Below the pieces are notes generated by a model. The model was not told the DNA's origin. It did no database searches and saw only the letters and a program-made list of their open reading frames with translations. Shown here piece by piece: positions 57,987 through 64,000 of a stretch of 64,000 nucleotides of DNA. The DNA is taken from contig NZ_LDOV01000015.1 in NCBI RefSeq assembly GCF_001029435.1, positions 1 through 64,000 of the forward strand, read 5' to 3'. The position numbers and the translations under genes are program-made. The stretch's first letter is position 1; every line of letters begins with the position of its first letter. This DNA is from Photobacterium aphoticum. Its GTDB lineage: Bacteria; Pseudomonadota; Gammaproteobacteria; Enterobacterales; Vibrionaceae.

Positions 57987-60158
57987 TTACATCGCCTCAA
58001 GTTTGGCGTACTGCGTCACCAGCCACTTGATCCCTTCACCGTTGAAAGCCACCTGCACACGACTTTGTGCGCCACTGCCTTCAAAGTTGATGATGGTGCC
58101 TTCCCCGAAACTTGGGTGGCGTACGCGCTGACCCAAACTGAAACCGGTCTGGTTAAAGTTGTCGTTCACCTGCGCTTGGCTGAAACGCCCGCTGCTGGCC
58201 GGACGCGACACCTTGGCTTTCATGCGCACTTCTTCAATGTGCGCTTCCGGGATCTCACGAATAAAACGTGACGGCTTATGGAAGTTGTCCTTGCCGTACA
58301 GACGGCGCATCTCAGCATAAGAGATGTACAGCTTCTGCATCGCACGGGTCATGCCCACGTAGCACAGACGGCGCTCTTCTTCGAGACGGCCCACTTCTTC
58401 GGTGGTGCGTGAACTCGGGAACATGCCCTCTTCCACACCTACCATGAAGACCACCGGGAATTCCAGACCTTTGGCACTGTGCATGGTCATCAGCTGCACG
58501 GCATCATCAAACTCTTCTGCCTGCCCTTCACCCGCTTCCAGCGCCGCATGGGACAAGAACGCCGACAACGGGCTCATGTCTTCCGCTTCTTCCGGCACTT
58601 CAAACTGGCGCGTTGCAGTCACCAATTCTTCCAAGTTCTCAATACGTGCCTGGGCTTTTTCGCCTTTTTCCTGCTCGTACATCACGCGCAGGCCAGAGTT
58701 GCGGATCACCTCATCTGTCTGCTGGTACAGCGGCAGCTCACGGGTGTCATCTTCCAGCGCATTAATCAGCTCAATGAAACGGCGCAGGGCATTGGCCGAA
58801 CGGCCCGCCAGCACTTGCTCTTCCAACAGGGCAATACTGGCCTGCCACATTGTCGCCCCGCGATCACGCGCGGCCATACGGATGGTTTCTAAGGTGCGAT
58901 CGCCCAGACCACGTGCCGGGGTGTTCACCACGCGCTCAAACGAGGCATCGTCATGACGGTTGGCCATCAGGCGCAAATATGCCAAGGCATCTTTGATTTC
59001 CTGACGTTCAAAGAAGCGCATGCCACCGTAGATGCGGTACGGCATCCCGGCCTGAATTAACGCTTCTTCCAGCACACGGGACTGGGCGTTACTGCGGTAC
59101 AGCATGGCGGTGTCCTGCAACGCACCACCGGTCTGCTGCCACTCTTTGATCTTGCCGACCACAAAACGGGCTTCGTCCAGTTCATTGAACGCGGCATACA
59201 CCGAGATCAACTCGCCTTCCGCGCCGTCCGTCCACAGGTTCTTACCCATGCGTTCATTGTTGTTGGCGATCAGCTCGTTCGCAGCCTTCAAAATGTTGCC
59301 GGTCGAACGGTAGTTTTGCTCCAGGAAGATCGCACTTGCGCCCTTAAAATCGTTCAGGAAACGCTGAATGTTTTCAACCTTGGCTCCTCGCCAGCCATAG
59401 ATAGACTGATCATCGTCACCCACAATCATCACGTTACAGTCCGGCCCCGCCATCAGGCGTAACCAGGCAAACTGGATATTGTTGGTATCCTGAAATTCGT
59501 CGACCAGAATGTGTTTAAAGCGCGCCTGATAGTGCTCACGAATGTGCTTGCTGCGCTTGAGCAGTTCAAACGCGCGCAACAGCAACTCGGCAAAGTCCAC
59601 TAGGCCGGCACGATCACACGCTTCTTGGTAGGCCTGATACAGGCGCAGCCAGGTTTGCTCCACCGGATCGTTAAAGGTGTCGATGTGCTGAGGGCGTAAG
59701 CCTTCGTCTTTCTTAGCATTGATGTACCACGCGGCCTGACGGGCTGGCCACTGCTTCTCATCCAGGTTCTGCGCTTTGATCAAACGGCGCAACAGGCGCA
59801 TCTGATCGTCAGAGTCCAGAATGTTGAAATCTTCCGGCAGGTTCGCGTCCAGATAATGGGCGCGCAGCATACGGTGACACAAGCCGTGGAAGGTTCCGTT
59901 CCACATGCCGGCAGAGGAGCCATGCATCAGCTCATTAATACGGCCGCGCATTTCCGCCGCCGCTTTGTTGGTGAAGGTCACCGACATGATGGAATACGGC
60001 GAGGCTTGCTCCACCGTCATCAACCAAGCAATGCGATGGACCAGCACGCGCGTTTTGCCACTACCGGCCCCCGCCAGTACTAAGTGATTCCCCAGCGGCG
60101 CCGCCACCGCCTCGCGTTGCTTGTCATTTAGGCCATCTAACAGAAGTGATACGTCCAT
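57987..60158 (-). CDS. uvrD: DNA helicase II UvrD
   Basis: UvrD is the 3'-5' SF1 helicase of nucleotide excision and mismatch repair. The 723-residue protein has Walker A AGAGSGKTRVL (about residue 30), Walker B VDEFQDTN (about 219), motif III GDDDQSIYGWRGA (about 247), motif VI VGMTRA (about 601) and a Tudor-like C-terminal end (RVQVAFNGEGIKWLV). Length equals E. coli (720). A LexA box lies directly in front of the start, so SOS control is likely. Confidence 0.97.
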   Translation of the reverse strand: MDVSLLLDGLNDKQREAVAAPLGNHLVLAGAGSGKTRVLVHRIAWLMTVEQASPYSIMSVTFTNKAAAEMRGRINELMHGSSAGMWNGTFHGLCHRMLRAHYLDANLPEDFNILDSDDQMRLLRRLIKAQNLDEKQWPARQAAWYINAKKDEGLRPQHIDTFNDPVEQTWLRLYQAYQEACDRAGLVDFAELLLRAFELLKRSKHIREHYQARFKHILVDEFQDTNNIQFAWLRLMAGPDCNVMIVGDDDQSIYGWRGAKVENIQRFLNDFKGASAIFLEQNYRSTGNILKAANELIANNNERMGKNLWTDGAEGELISVYAAFNELDEARFVVGKIKEWQQTGGALQDTAMLYRSNAQSRVLEEALIQAGMPYRIYGGMRFFERQEIKDALAYLRLMANRHDDASFERVVNTPARGLGDRTLETIRMAARDRGATMWQASIALLEEQVLAGRSANALRRFIELINALEDDTRELPLYQQTDEVIRNSGLRVMYEQEKGEKAQARIENLEELVTATRQFEVPEEAEDMSPLSAFLSHAALEAGEGQAEEFDDAVQLMTMHSAKGLEFPVVFMVGVEEGMFPSSRTTEEVGRLEEERRLCYVGMTRAMQKLYISYAEMRRLYGKDNFHKPSRFIREIPEAHIEEVRMKAKVSRPASSGRFSQAQVNDNFNQTGFSLGQRVRHPSFGEGTIINFEGSGAQSRVQVAFNGEGIKWLVTQYAKLEAM

Positions 60159-60167
60159 CGCTTTCTA

Positions 60168-60183
60168 CTGGTTATTTATACAA
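60168..60183. promoter_or_regulatory. LexA (SOS) box of uvrD
   Basis: CTGGTTATTTATACAA fits CTG-N10-CAG with one mismatch in the last base and an A/T-rich spacer. It lies nine bases upstream of the uvrD ATG. The rest of the 358 bp to bufA has no gene; it should hold the promoters of uvrD and the bufferin operon. Confidence 0.65.
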
Positions 60184-60516
60184 TGGTGATGATTATAACC
60201 GCAAAGCCGACCAAGATGCGAGCAGCTGCCCGCCCTTCCGACAAGGGAGCCCGTGCCCTTTTTTGCCACCATTCCCCCCTCGCCATGTCACTGATAATTT
60301 TCCCTTTCAAACCGTTACCAAGCACTTTTGTTCTATGCTTGGAAATGTCATCGGTTAACAGTGTGTTAAAAAATACGGAAAATAAGTGAAAGAAAAACAG
60401 GGTTCGCCCTTTCTTATGTTCCGAGAGCATCAACCGGTGCCCATGATAATAAGAGAACCCAATCAAAAGGAACGTTGCGCCAATTGCAACTGTCAGCTAA
60501 CCGAAGAGGAATGACC

Positions 60517-60783
60517 ATGAAGAAGACCACGAATATCGCCCTAGCATCTGCAGTGACTGGCCTACTTGCTCTGGCAGGCACCGCAATGACCGCCTCTACC
60601 GCTGTGGCGGCGGAAGGGAAAGAAAAGTGCTACGGCGTGGTGAAGGCCGGGAAAAATGACTGTGCCACCAAGACCAGCTCTTGTGCCGGTACCTCCAAAA
60701 CTGACGGCCAGAAAGATGCCTTTGTGATGGTGCCAAAAGGCCTGTGTGACCGCTTAGTGGGCGGCGACAAAGAGGCGAAGTAA
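60517..60783 (+). CDS. bufA: Bufferin-type RiPP precursor (DUF2282, BufA1-like)
   Basis: The 88-residue precursor has an N-terminal signal peptide ([20 protein letters not shown], cleavage near AVAAE) and a short mature part with four Cys in the pattern [15 protein letters not shown] and KGLC, the DUF2282 signature. In bufferins the Cys are partly converted to thiooxazole by the DUF692 partner, giving a secreted copper-binding peptide. ATG 60517 has AGAGGA six bases upstream. It is followed at once by bufB. Promoter type is not clear; a GGAACG and TGTCAG pair (60469-60496) is only a weak ECF-type candidate. Modification and metal are by family, not seen here. Confidence 0.88.
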   Translation: MKKTTNIALASAVTGLLALAGTAMTASTAVAAEGKEKCYGVVKAGKNDCATKTSSCAGTSKTDGQKDAFVMVPKGLCDRLVGGDKEAK

Positions 60784-60784
60784 T

Positions 60785-61654
60785 GTGGCTGGGTTAACCC
60801 CCACGGCAATGGTCGGGGTGGGGCTTCGCTCCCCCCACATTGATACCGTTCTCACCACGCGCCCGCCGGTCGGCTGGCTGGAAATTCACAGTGAAAACTA
60901 CTTCAATCCCCACGCGCTGGCACGTCAACAACTGCGGGACATCGCCCAGCATTACCCCATCAGTTGCCACGGGATCGGGCTGTCACTCGGCTCGGCCGAT
61001 CCGCTCAACACGCAACACTTACAGCAACTGAAACACTTGGTGCAAGAGTTGGATCCCATTGCCGTCTCCGATCACCTCAGCTGGAGCTCGGTCAACGGGC
61101 AGTTTTTTAATGATTTGCTGCCCCTGCCTTACACCGAAGAAGCGCTGCGTCTTTTCTGCCAAAAGGTCGAACAGGTGCAAGAGGTACTAGGGCGACGCTT
61201 ACTGATTGAGAACCCGTCCAGTTATCTGGCCTTTGCCCATTCCACCATTCCGGAGTGGGAGTTTCTCCAGCAGGTACAACAACGCACGGACTGCCATTTA
61301 CTGCTCGATCTCAACAACATCTATGTCAGCGCGTTCAATCACGGCTTTGATTGTCAGCAGTATTTAGCCGCAATGGATCCGGCCACGGTGAAAGAAATCC
61401 ATCTGGCGGGCTTTACGGTAAAAACCGTCGATGACGGGGAAATGTGGATTGATACCCACAGCCGTCCGGTCAGTGAACCGGTCTGGCAACTGTATCGCCA
61501 ATGGGTGCGCCAACACAGTGCGCAGCATGGACTGGTACCGACGCTTATCGAGTGGGATCTCGATATTCCGGACTTTGCGGTGCTCCAACAAGAAGCCGAT
61601 AAAGCCACCCTTATCATTCAGCAGGAGGCAGAACATGGACTCATCGTCACCTGA
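60785..61654 (+). CDS. bufB: DUF692 multinuclear iron oxygenase (MNIO), BufB-like
   Basis: The 289-residue cytoplasmic enzyme has a TIM-barrel with the conserved metal and active-site motifs of DUF692: GVGLRSPHID, EIHSENYF, CHGIGLSLGS, SDHLSWS, IENPSSYLAF, LLLDLNNIYV, EIHLAGF, IDTHSRPV and LIEWD. MNIOs use two or three irons to oxidise peptide Cys; BufB acts on BufA. The start is GTG 60785, overlapping the bufA stop (TAATGTG). Its last 20 bases overlap bufC. Confidence 0.93.
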   Translation: MAGLTPTAMVGVGLRSPHIDTVLTTRPPVGWLEIHSENYFNPHALARQQLRDIAQHYPISCHGIGLSLGSADPLNTQHLQQLKHLVQELDPIAVSDHLSWSSVNGQFFNDLLPLPYTEEALRLFCQKVEQVQEVLGRRLLIENPSSYLAFAHSTIPEWEFLQQVQQRTDCHLLLDLNNIYVSAFNHGFDCQQYLAAMDPATVKEIHLAGFTVKTVDDGEMWIDTHSRPVSEPVWQLYRQWVRQHSAQHGLVPTLIEWDLDIPDFAVLQQEADKATLIIQQEAEHGLIVT

Positions 61655-62444
61655 CGGGCAGAGCGCACCAGCCGCCTCACCGTCTTTGCATGATCTGCAA
61701 CAGGCCTTTTCACAGGCACTGCATTATCAGGCCAGCGACGTGACCGCGCAGATCCACGGCGGTGACTTTACGCCCGAACAACGCGTCCAGATCTACCGCA
61801 ATAACTTCATTATCAGCCTGACAGAGGTCCTCCAGGCGACCTACCCGTGCACGGCGGCGGTGGTCGGAGAAGACTGCTTTGATCAGCTGGCGCGTCAGCA
61901 TGTGCTTAACACCCCGATCAATCACGGGGATGTGAGTGACTACGGGGACGGCTTTGCTGAGACCCTCACCACCATCATGGCCGAGCAACCGGCGTTGGCA
62001 GAAGCGGTGCCTTATCTGCCGGATTTAGCCCGCTTGGAATGGTTGATCGATGTGGCGCGACAACAACCGCCGATCACGCCGGCGTTTGATATGGCGCAGT
62101 TGGCCCACATCAATGATGCCAACATCGGTCGCCTGCGGTTTGAGCCGGCAGCCACTACAGTCTGTTTCGATGCGCACTATCCGGTCGCCACGCTGTGGCA
62201 GATGATCCAACGTGATGAGGTGCAAGCCATCGATATGACGCAACCCGAATCGGTCATGGTACAGCATCGCGAGGCGGGGATCTGGGTGCAGCCAACAACA
62301 CCGGAGGGCACCGCCCTGATCGCCTTGTGCCAACAGCAATTACCATTACGTACCGCCTCAGCCGCCATGCTGGCGATGCTCGGCCCGCTGATCCAACAAC
62401 ATGTGTTTAGCGCGATGCACGGCTTGTCGCACACGAACACGTAA
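61635..62444 (+). CDS. bufC: DUF2063 partner protein, BufC-like
   Basis: The 269-residue protein has the DUF2063 N-terminal region (LHDLQQAFSQALHYQ, then FTPEQRVQIYRNNFIISLTE and a TYPCTAAVVGEDCFDQLA helix) and a C-terminal alpha/beta part. In RiPP systems with MNIOs this partner recognises the precursor and presents it to the enzyme. AGGAGG lies six bases before ATG 61635, inside the bufB end, so the two genes are translationally linked. The frame opens far upstream (61431), but those codons are the bufB gene in another frame. Confidence 0.9.
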   Translation: MDSSSPDGQSAPAASPSLHDLQQAFSQALHYQASDVTAQIHGGDFTPEQRVQIYRNNFIISLTEVLQATYPCTAAVVGEDCFDQLARQHVLNTPINHGDVSDYGDGFAETLTTIMAEQPALAEAVPYLPDLARLEWLIDVARQQPPITPAFDMAQLAHINDANIGRLRFEPAATTVCFDAHYPVATLWQMIQRDEVQAIDMTQPESVMVQHREAGIWVQPTTPEGTALIALCQQQLPLRTASAAMLAMLGPLIQQHVFSAMHGLSHTNT

Positions 62445-62452
62445 ATTGAACC

Positions 62453-62483
62453 CCGAATCCCGACACACCGAATCTCAAGACAC
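62453..62483. repeat. 15-16 bp imperfect direct repeat between bufC and doxX
   Basis: CCGAATCCCGACACA and CCGAATCTCAAGACAC stand head to tail just after the bufC stop. Confidence 0.6.
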
Positions 62484-62511
62484 TATCTGCAGACCAAACA
62501 GGAGGGTCAGT

Positions 62512-62967
62512 ATGCTGCAATTTTTCAAACACCTGGATGCCACCGCCCAGCGTTTCACCGATCCGCTCATTCCCCTGCTGTTGTTGTTCACCCGTTTATG
62601 GGTGGCCTGGGTCTTTTTCCAGTCCGGCATGATCAAATACTCCACCTGGGACAGCACCCTGTACCTGTTTGAGTATGAATACCAAGTACCGGTTCTGCCG
62701 TGGCTGTGGGCGGCATATCTGGGCACGGCGGCAGAACTGATCTTGCCGGTATTTCTGGCGCTGGGCCTGTTCACCCGCCCGATGGCGCTGGCCTTATTTA
62801 TCTTCAATATCATCGCCGTGGTGTCCTACCCGCTGCTGTGGGAGAAAGGCTTCTTTGACCATCAGCTGTGGGGCATGATGCTGTTGGTCAATATCTTCTG
62901 GGGCGCGGGCGCGCTATCACTGGACCGACTCTTCAGTGAGCAACCCACGCCCCAGCGCATTCAATAG
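62512..62967 (+). CDS. DoxX family membrane protein
   Basis: The 151-residue protein has four membrane helices (about residues 20-40, 60-80, 85-105 and 110-135) and the DoxX pattern RLWVAWVFFQSGMIKYSTW near residue 28. DoxX genes are common companions of DUF2282-DUF692-DUF2063 clusters; a link to quinone or thiol redox has been proposed. GGAGGG lies six to seven bases before the ATG. It is the last gene of the bufferin operon and is followed by a strong terminator. Confidence 0.9.
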   Translation: MLQFFKHLDATAQRFTDPLIPLLLLFTRLWVAWVFFQSGMIKYSTWDSTLYLFEYEYQVPVLPWLWAAYLGTAAELILPVFLALGLFTRPMALALFIFNIIAVVSYPLLWEKGFFDHQLWGMMLLVNIFWGAGALSLDRLFSEQPTPQRIQ

Positions 62968-63002
62968 CCGTGACGGCAAGACACCTCACGGTTTACAGGC
63001 AC

Positions 63003-63030
63003 AAAAAAACGGGCACCCAGCCCGTTTTTT
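63003..63030. terminator. Terminator after the bufferin operon
   Basis: AAAAAAACGGGC, loop ACCCA, GCCCGTTTTTT; it also works on the minus strand for yigB. Confidence 0.9.
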
Positions 63031-63059
63031 CATGTGTCAGCAAAACCTCTGCTGGCTGT

Positions 63060-63794
63060 TTACTTCCCGTTATCGCCGTCCAGCAACGGCAGCAGTTGTG
63101 CCAGTGCGGTGATTTCCACATCCGGCTGCCACTGCGCGCGCGCATCATCGCCCCACTGACGGGCCTGATCGTTGAACCAACAGGCACGAAAACCGTTAAG
63201 CACCGCCCCGCCGACATCGGTCACCGGATGATCGCCCACATGCAAAATCACCTCTACAGGTAACGCCAAATGACGGGCGGCCTGCACAAACAACGCCGGC
63301 TCCGGTTTGGCCATGCCGTCACGCCCGGCCATGAACACCGCCGAAAAATACGGGGCCAGCCCAATCTTTTCGACATCCACGTTACCGTTGGTGATCGCCA
63401 CCAGTGGCACGCGCGCCGCTAACGCCTGCAACACGCGATGGGTTTCTGCCGGCACATCGACCTGATTGCGCACCGCCAACACATGCGCCACACCGACCTG
63501 CGCCGCCTGCTCCGCCTTCGCCAGCGAGTAGCCAAACTGCATCAGTCCGATCTTCAGGTACTCAAACCGCCATTGCGTCACATCATGACGCAGCATGGGA
63601 TCGACCTGCGCGACGGCCTGCTTCAACGCCTGCCAACGCGCCGTTCCCATCCCGTTCGTCACAGGGTGCTCGCTGGCGAGCCAGTCATACATGGCCTGCT
63701 CAGCACGGCGGATCACCGGACGGTTGTCATACAGGGTGTCATCGAGATCAAACGTGATGGCCTTGGGAGCCGGAAACGGGCGGTACACTTGCAT
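63060..63794 (-). CDS. yigB: HAD phosphatase YigB
   Basis: YigB is a HAD-family phosphatase that dephosphorylates 5-amino-6-(5-phosphoribitylamino)uracil in riboflavin synthesis and also FMN. The 244-residue protein has motif I TFDLDDTLYDN (about residue 14), motif II AITNGN (about 137) and motif IV VGDHPVTDVGGAVLNG (about 189). It follows xerC on the minus strand, as in E. coli where xerC-yigB-uvrD are consecutive. Confidence 0.92.
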   Translation of the reverse strand: MQVYRPFPAPKAITFDLDDTLYDNRPVIRRAEQAMYDWLASEHPVTNGMGTARWQALKQAVAQVDPMLRHDVTQWRFEYLKIGLMQFGYSLAKAEQAAQVGVAHVLAVRNQVDVPAETHRVLQALAARVPLVAITNGNVDVEKIGLAPYFSAVFMAGRDGMAKPEPALFVQAARHLALPVEVILHVGDHPVTDVGGAVLNGFRACWFNDQARQWGDDARAQWQPDVEITALAQLLPLLDGDNGK

Positions 63795-63829
63795 CAGAGC
63801 CTACTTGTTTATTCTGTGTGAAACGCGCA

Positions 63830-64000
63830 CTACTTACTGCGCTTGGCGCGCGGGTGCGCCTCATCGTACACCTTGGCCAAATGTTGGAAGTCCAAGTGGG
63901 TGTAGATTTGGGTCGTGGTCAGGTTTGCGTGCCCCAGCAGCTCCTGCACCGCACGCAAATCGCCGGATGATTCCAGCATGTGGGTAGCAAAACTGTGGCG
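63830..64000 (-). CDS. xerC: Site-specific recombinase XerC (3' part only)
   Basis: The window ends inside this gene: 56 C-terminal codons and a TAG stop are visible. They include the catalytic box RHSFATHML (Arg of the HxxR motif at the edge), the [18 protein letters not shown] segment with the nucleophile Tyr, and the end [17 protein letters not shown]. XerC with XerD resolves chromosome dimers at dif. Its place before yigB supports XerC rather than XerD. Confidence 0.9.
   Translation of the reverse strand, partial: RHSFATHMLESSGDLRAVQELLGHANLTTTQIYTHLDFQHLAKVYDEAHPRAKRSK

Noticed and set aside
60239..60266. Terminator-like AAGGG/CCCTTTTTT on the plus strand
   Set aside because: Only five pairs, and no plausible plus-strand transcript begins between uvrD and this point.
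60176..60466. 96-codon minus-strand frame upstream of uvrD
   Set aside because: It covers the LexA box and both divergent promoters, and no family is recognised.
60469..60496. ECF-sigma-type promoter for bufA (GGAACG-N16-TGTCAG)
   Set aside because: The leader would be only about 15 bases and the -10 match is weak; no sigma/anti-sigma pair is nearby.
1..64000. CRISPR arrays, IS elements, integrases, phage genes and tRNA genes
   Set aside because: No regular spacer-repeat array, transposase, integrase or cloverleaf was found in either strand by reading; the only integrase-fold gene is xerC.

Overview
The window is a 64 kb piece of a gammaproteobacterial chromosome, almost certainly Vibrionaceae. 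Evidence: the gene neighbourhoods (murI-btuB-trmA-yijD-fabR-sthA beside an rRNA operon; nudE, hslR, hslO and pckA around a complete type II secretion operon; typA-glnA-ntrB-ntrC; polA-spf-engB; uvrD near yigB-xerC) match E. coli and Vibrio order, and several lineage-type proteins are present (DUF4124 next to glnA, DUF2489 next to yihI, DUF3630-like next to recQ). Base composition looks near 50% GC, which would suit a Salinivibrio- or Grimontia-like member, but the genus cannot be fixed from this sequence. Nearly all of the window is core chromosome; I see no IS element, prophage, integron, CRISPR array or tRNA.

Layout. 1-250: leader and P1-type promoter of an rRNA operon reading leftwards out of the window. 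0.4-8.6 kb: an RRM protein, murI, a DUF71/COG2102 ATPase paired with btuB under a cobalamin riboswitch, trmA, yijD-fabR and sthA. 8.7-10.1 kb: nudE-cysQ. 10.3-21.6 kb: twelve-gene type II secretion operon gspC-N, all on the minus strand with tight or overlapping junctions. 21.9-25.2 kb: hslR, hslO, pckA. 25.3-31.1 kb: an AsmA-like protein, yihY-dtd-fabY, a DUF2959 lipoprotein and a P-loop NTPase. 31.3-38.4 kb: typA and the nitrogen regulon (glnA, DUF4124 gene, ntrB, ntrC) with recognisable NtrC and sigma-54 sites. 38.6-46 kb: add, an unlisted 42-residue membrane peptide gene, hemN, DUF2489, yihI, a methyltransferase, cytochrome c4 and engB. 45-49 kb: Spot 42 RNA (with its SpfP micro-ORF), at least one further candidate small RNA, and polA. 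49-57.9 kb: elbB, RyhB small RNA under Fur boxes, a GNAT protein, yhhQ, a DUF3630-like protein, recQ, rarD, a LysE-family exporter and ggt. 58-64 kb: uvrD, a bufferin-type RiPP metallophore operon (bufA-bufB-bufC-doxX), yigB and the 3' end of xerC.

How parts work together. Nitrogen: NtrB/NtrC read glutamine status and activate glnA through sigma-54, and an NtrC palindrome in front of ntrB suggests separate autoregulation. Iron: RyhB is placed to repress iron-protein mRNAs when Fur is released. Carbon: Spot 42 is present next to polA. Corrinoid: the riboswitch controls btuB, and the DUF71 gene next to it may act in B12 salvage. Metals: the bufferin operon is the clearest accessory system; it encodes a Cys-rich secreted peptide, its DUF692 multinuclear iron oxygenase, the DUF2063 partner and a DoxX membrane protein.

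The features most worth a second look are the bufferin operon, the orphan promoter-terminator unit between spf and engB, the SpfP and 42-residue small proteins, an Asp-rich insert in GspL, and degenerate 13-16 bp tandem repeats in three intergenic gaps.
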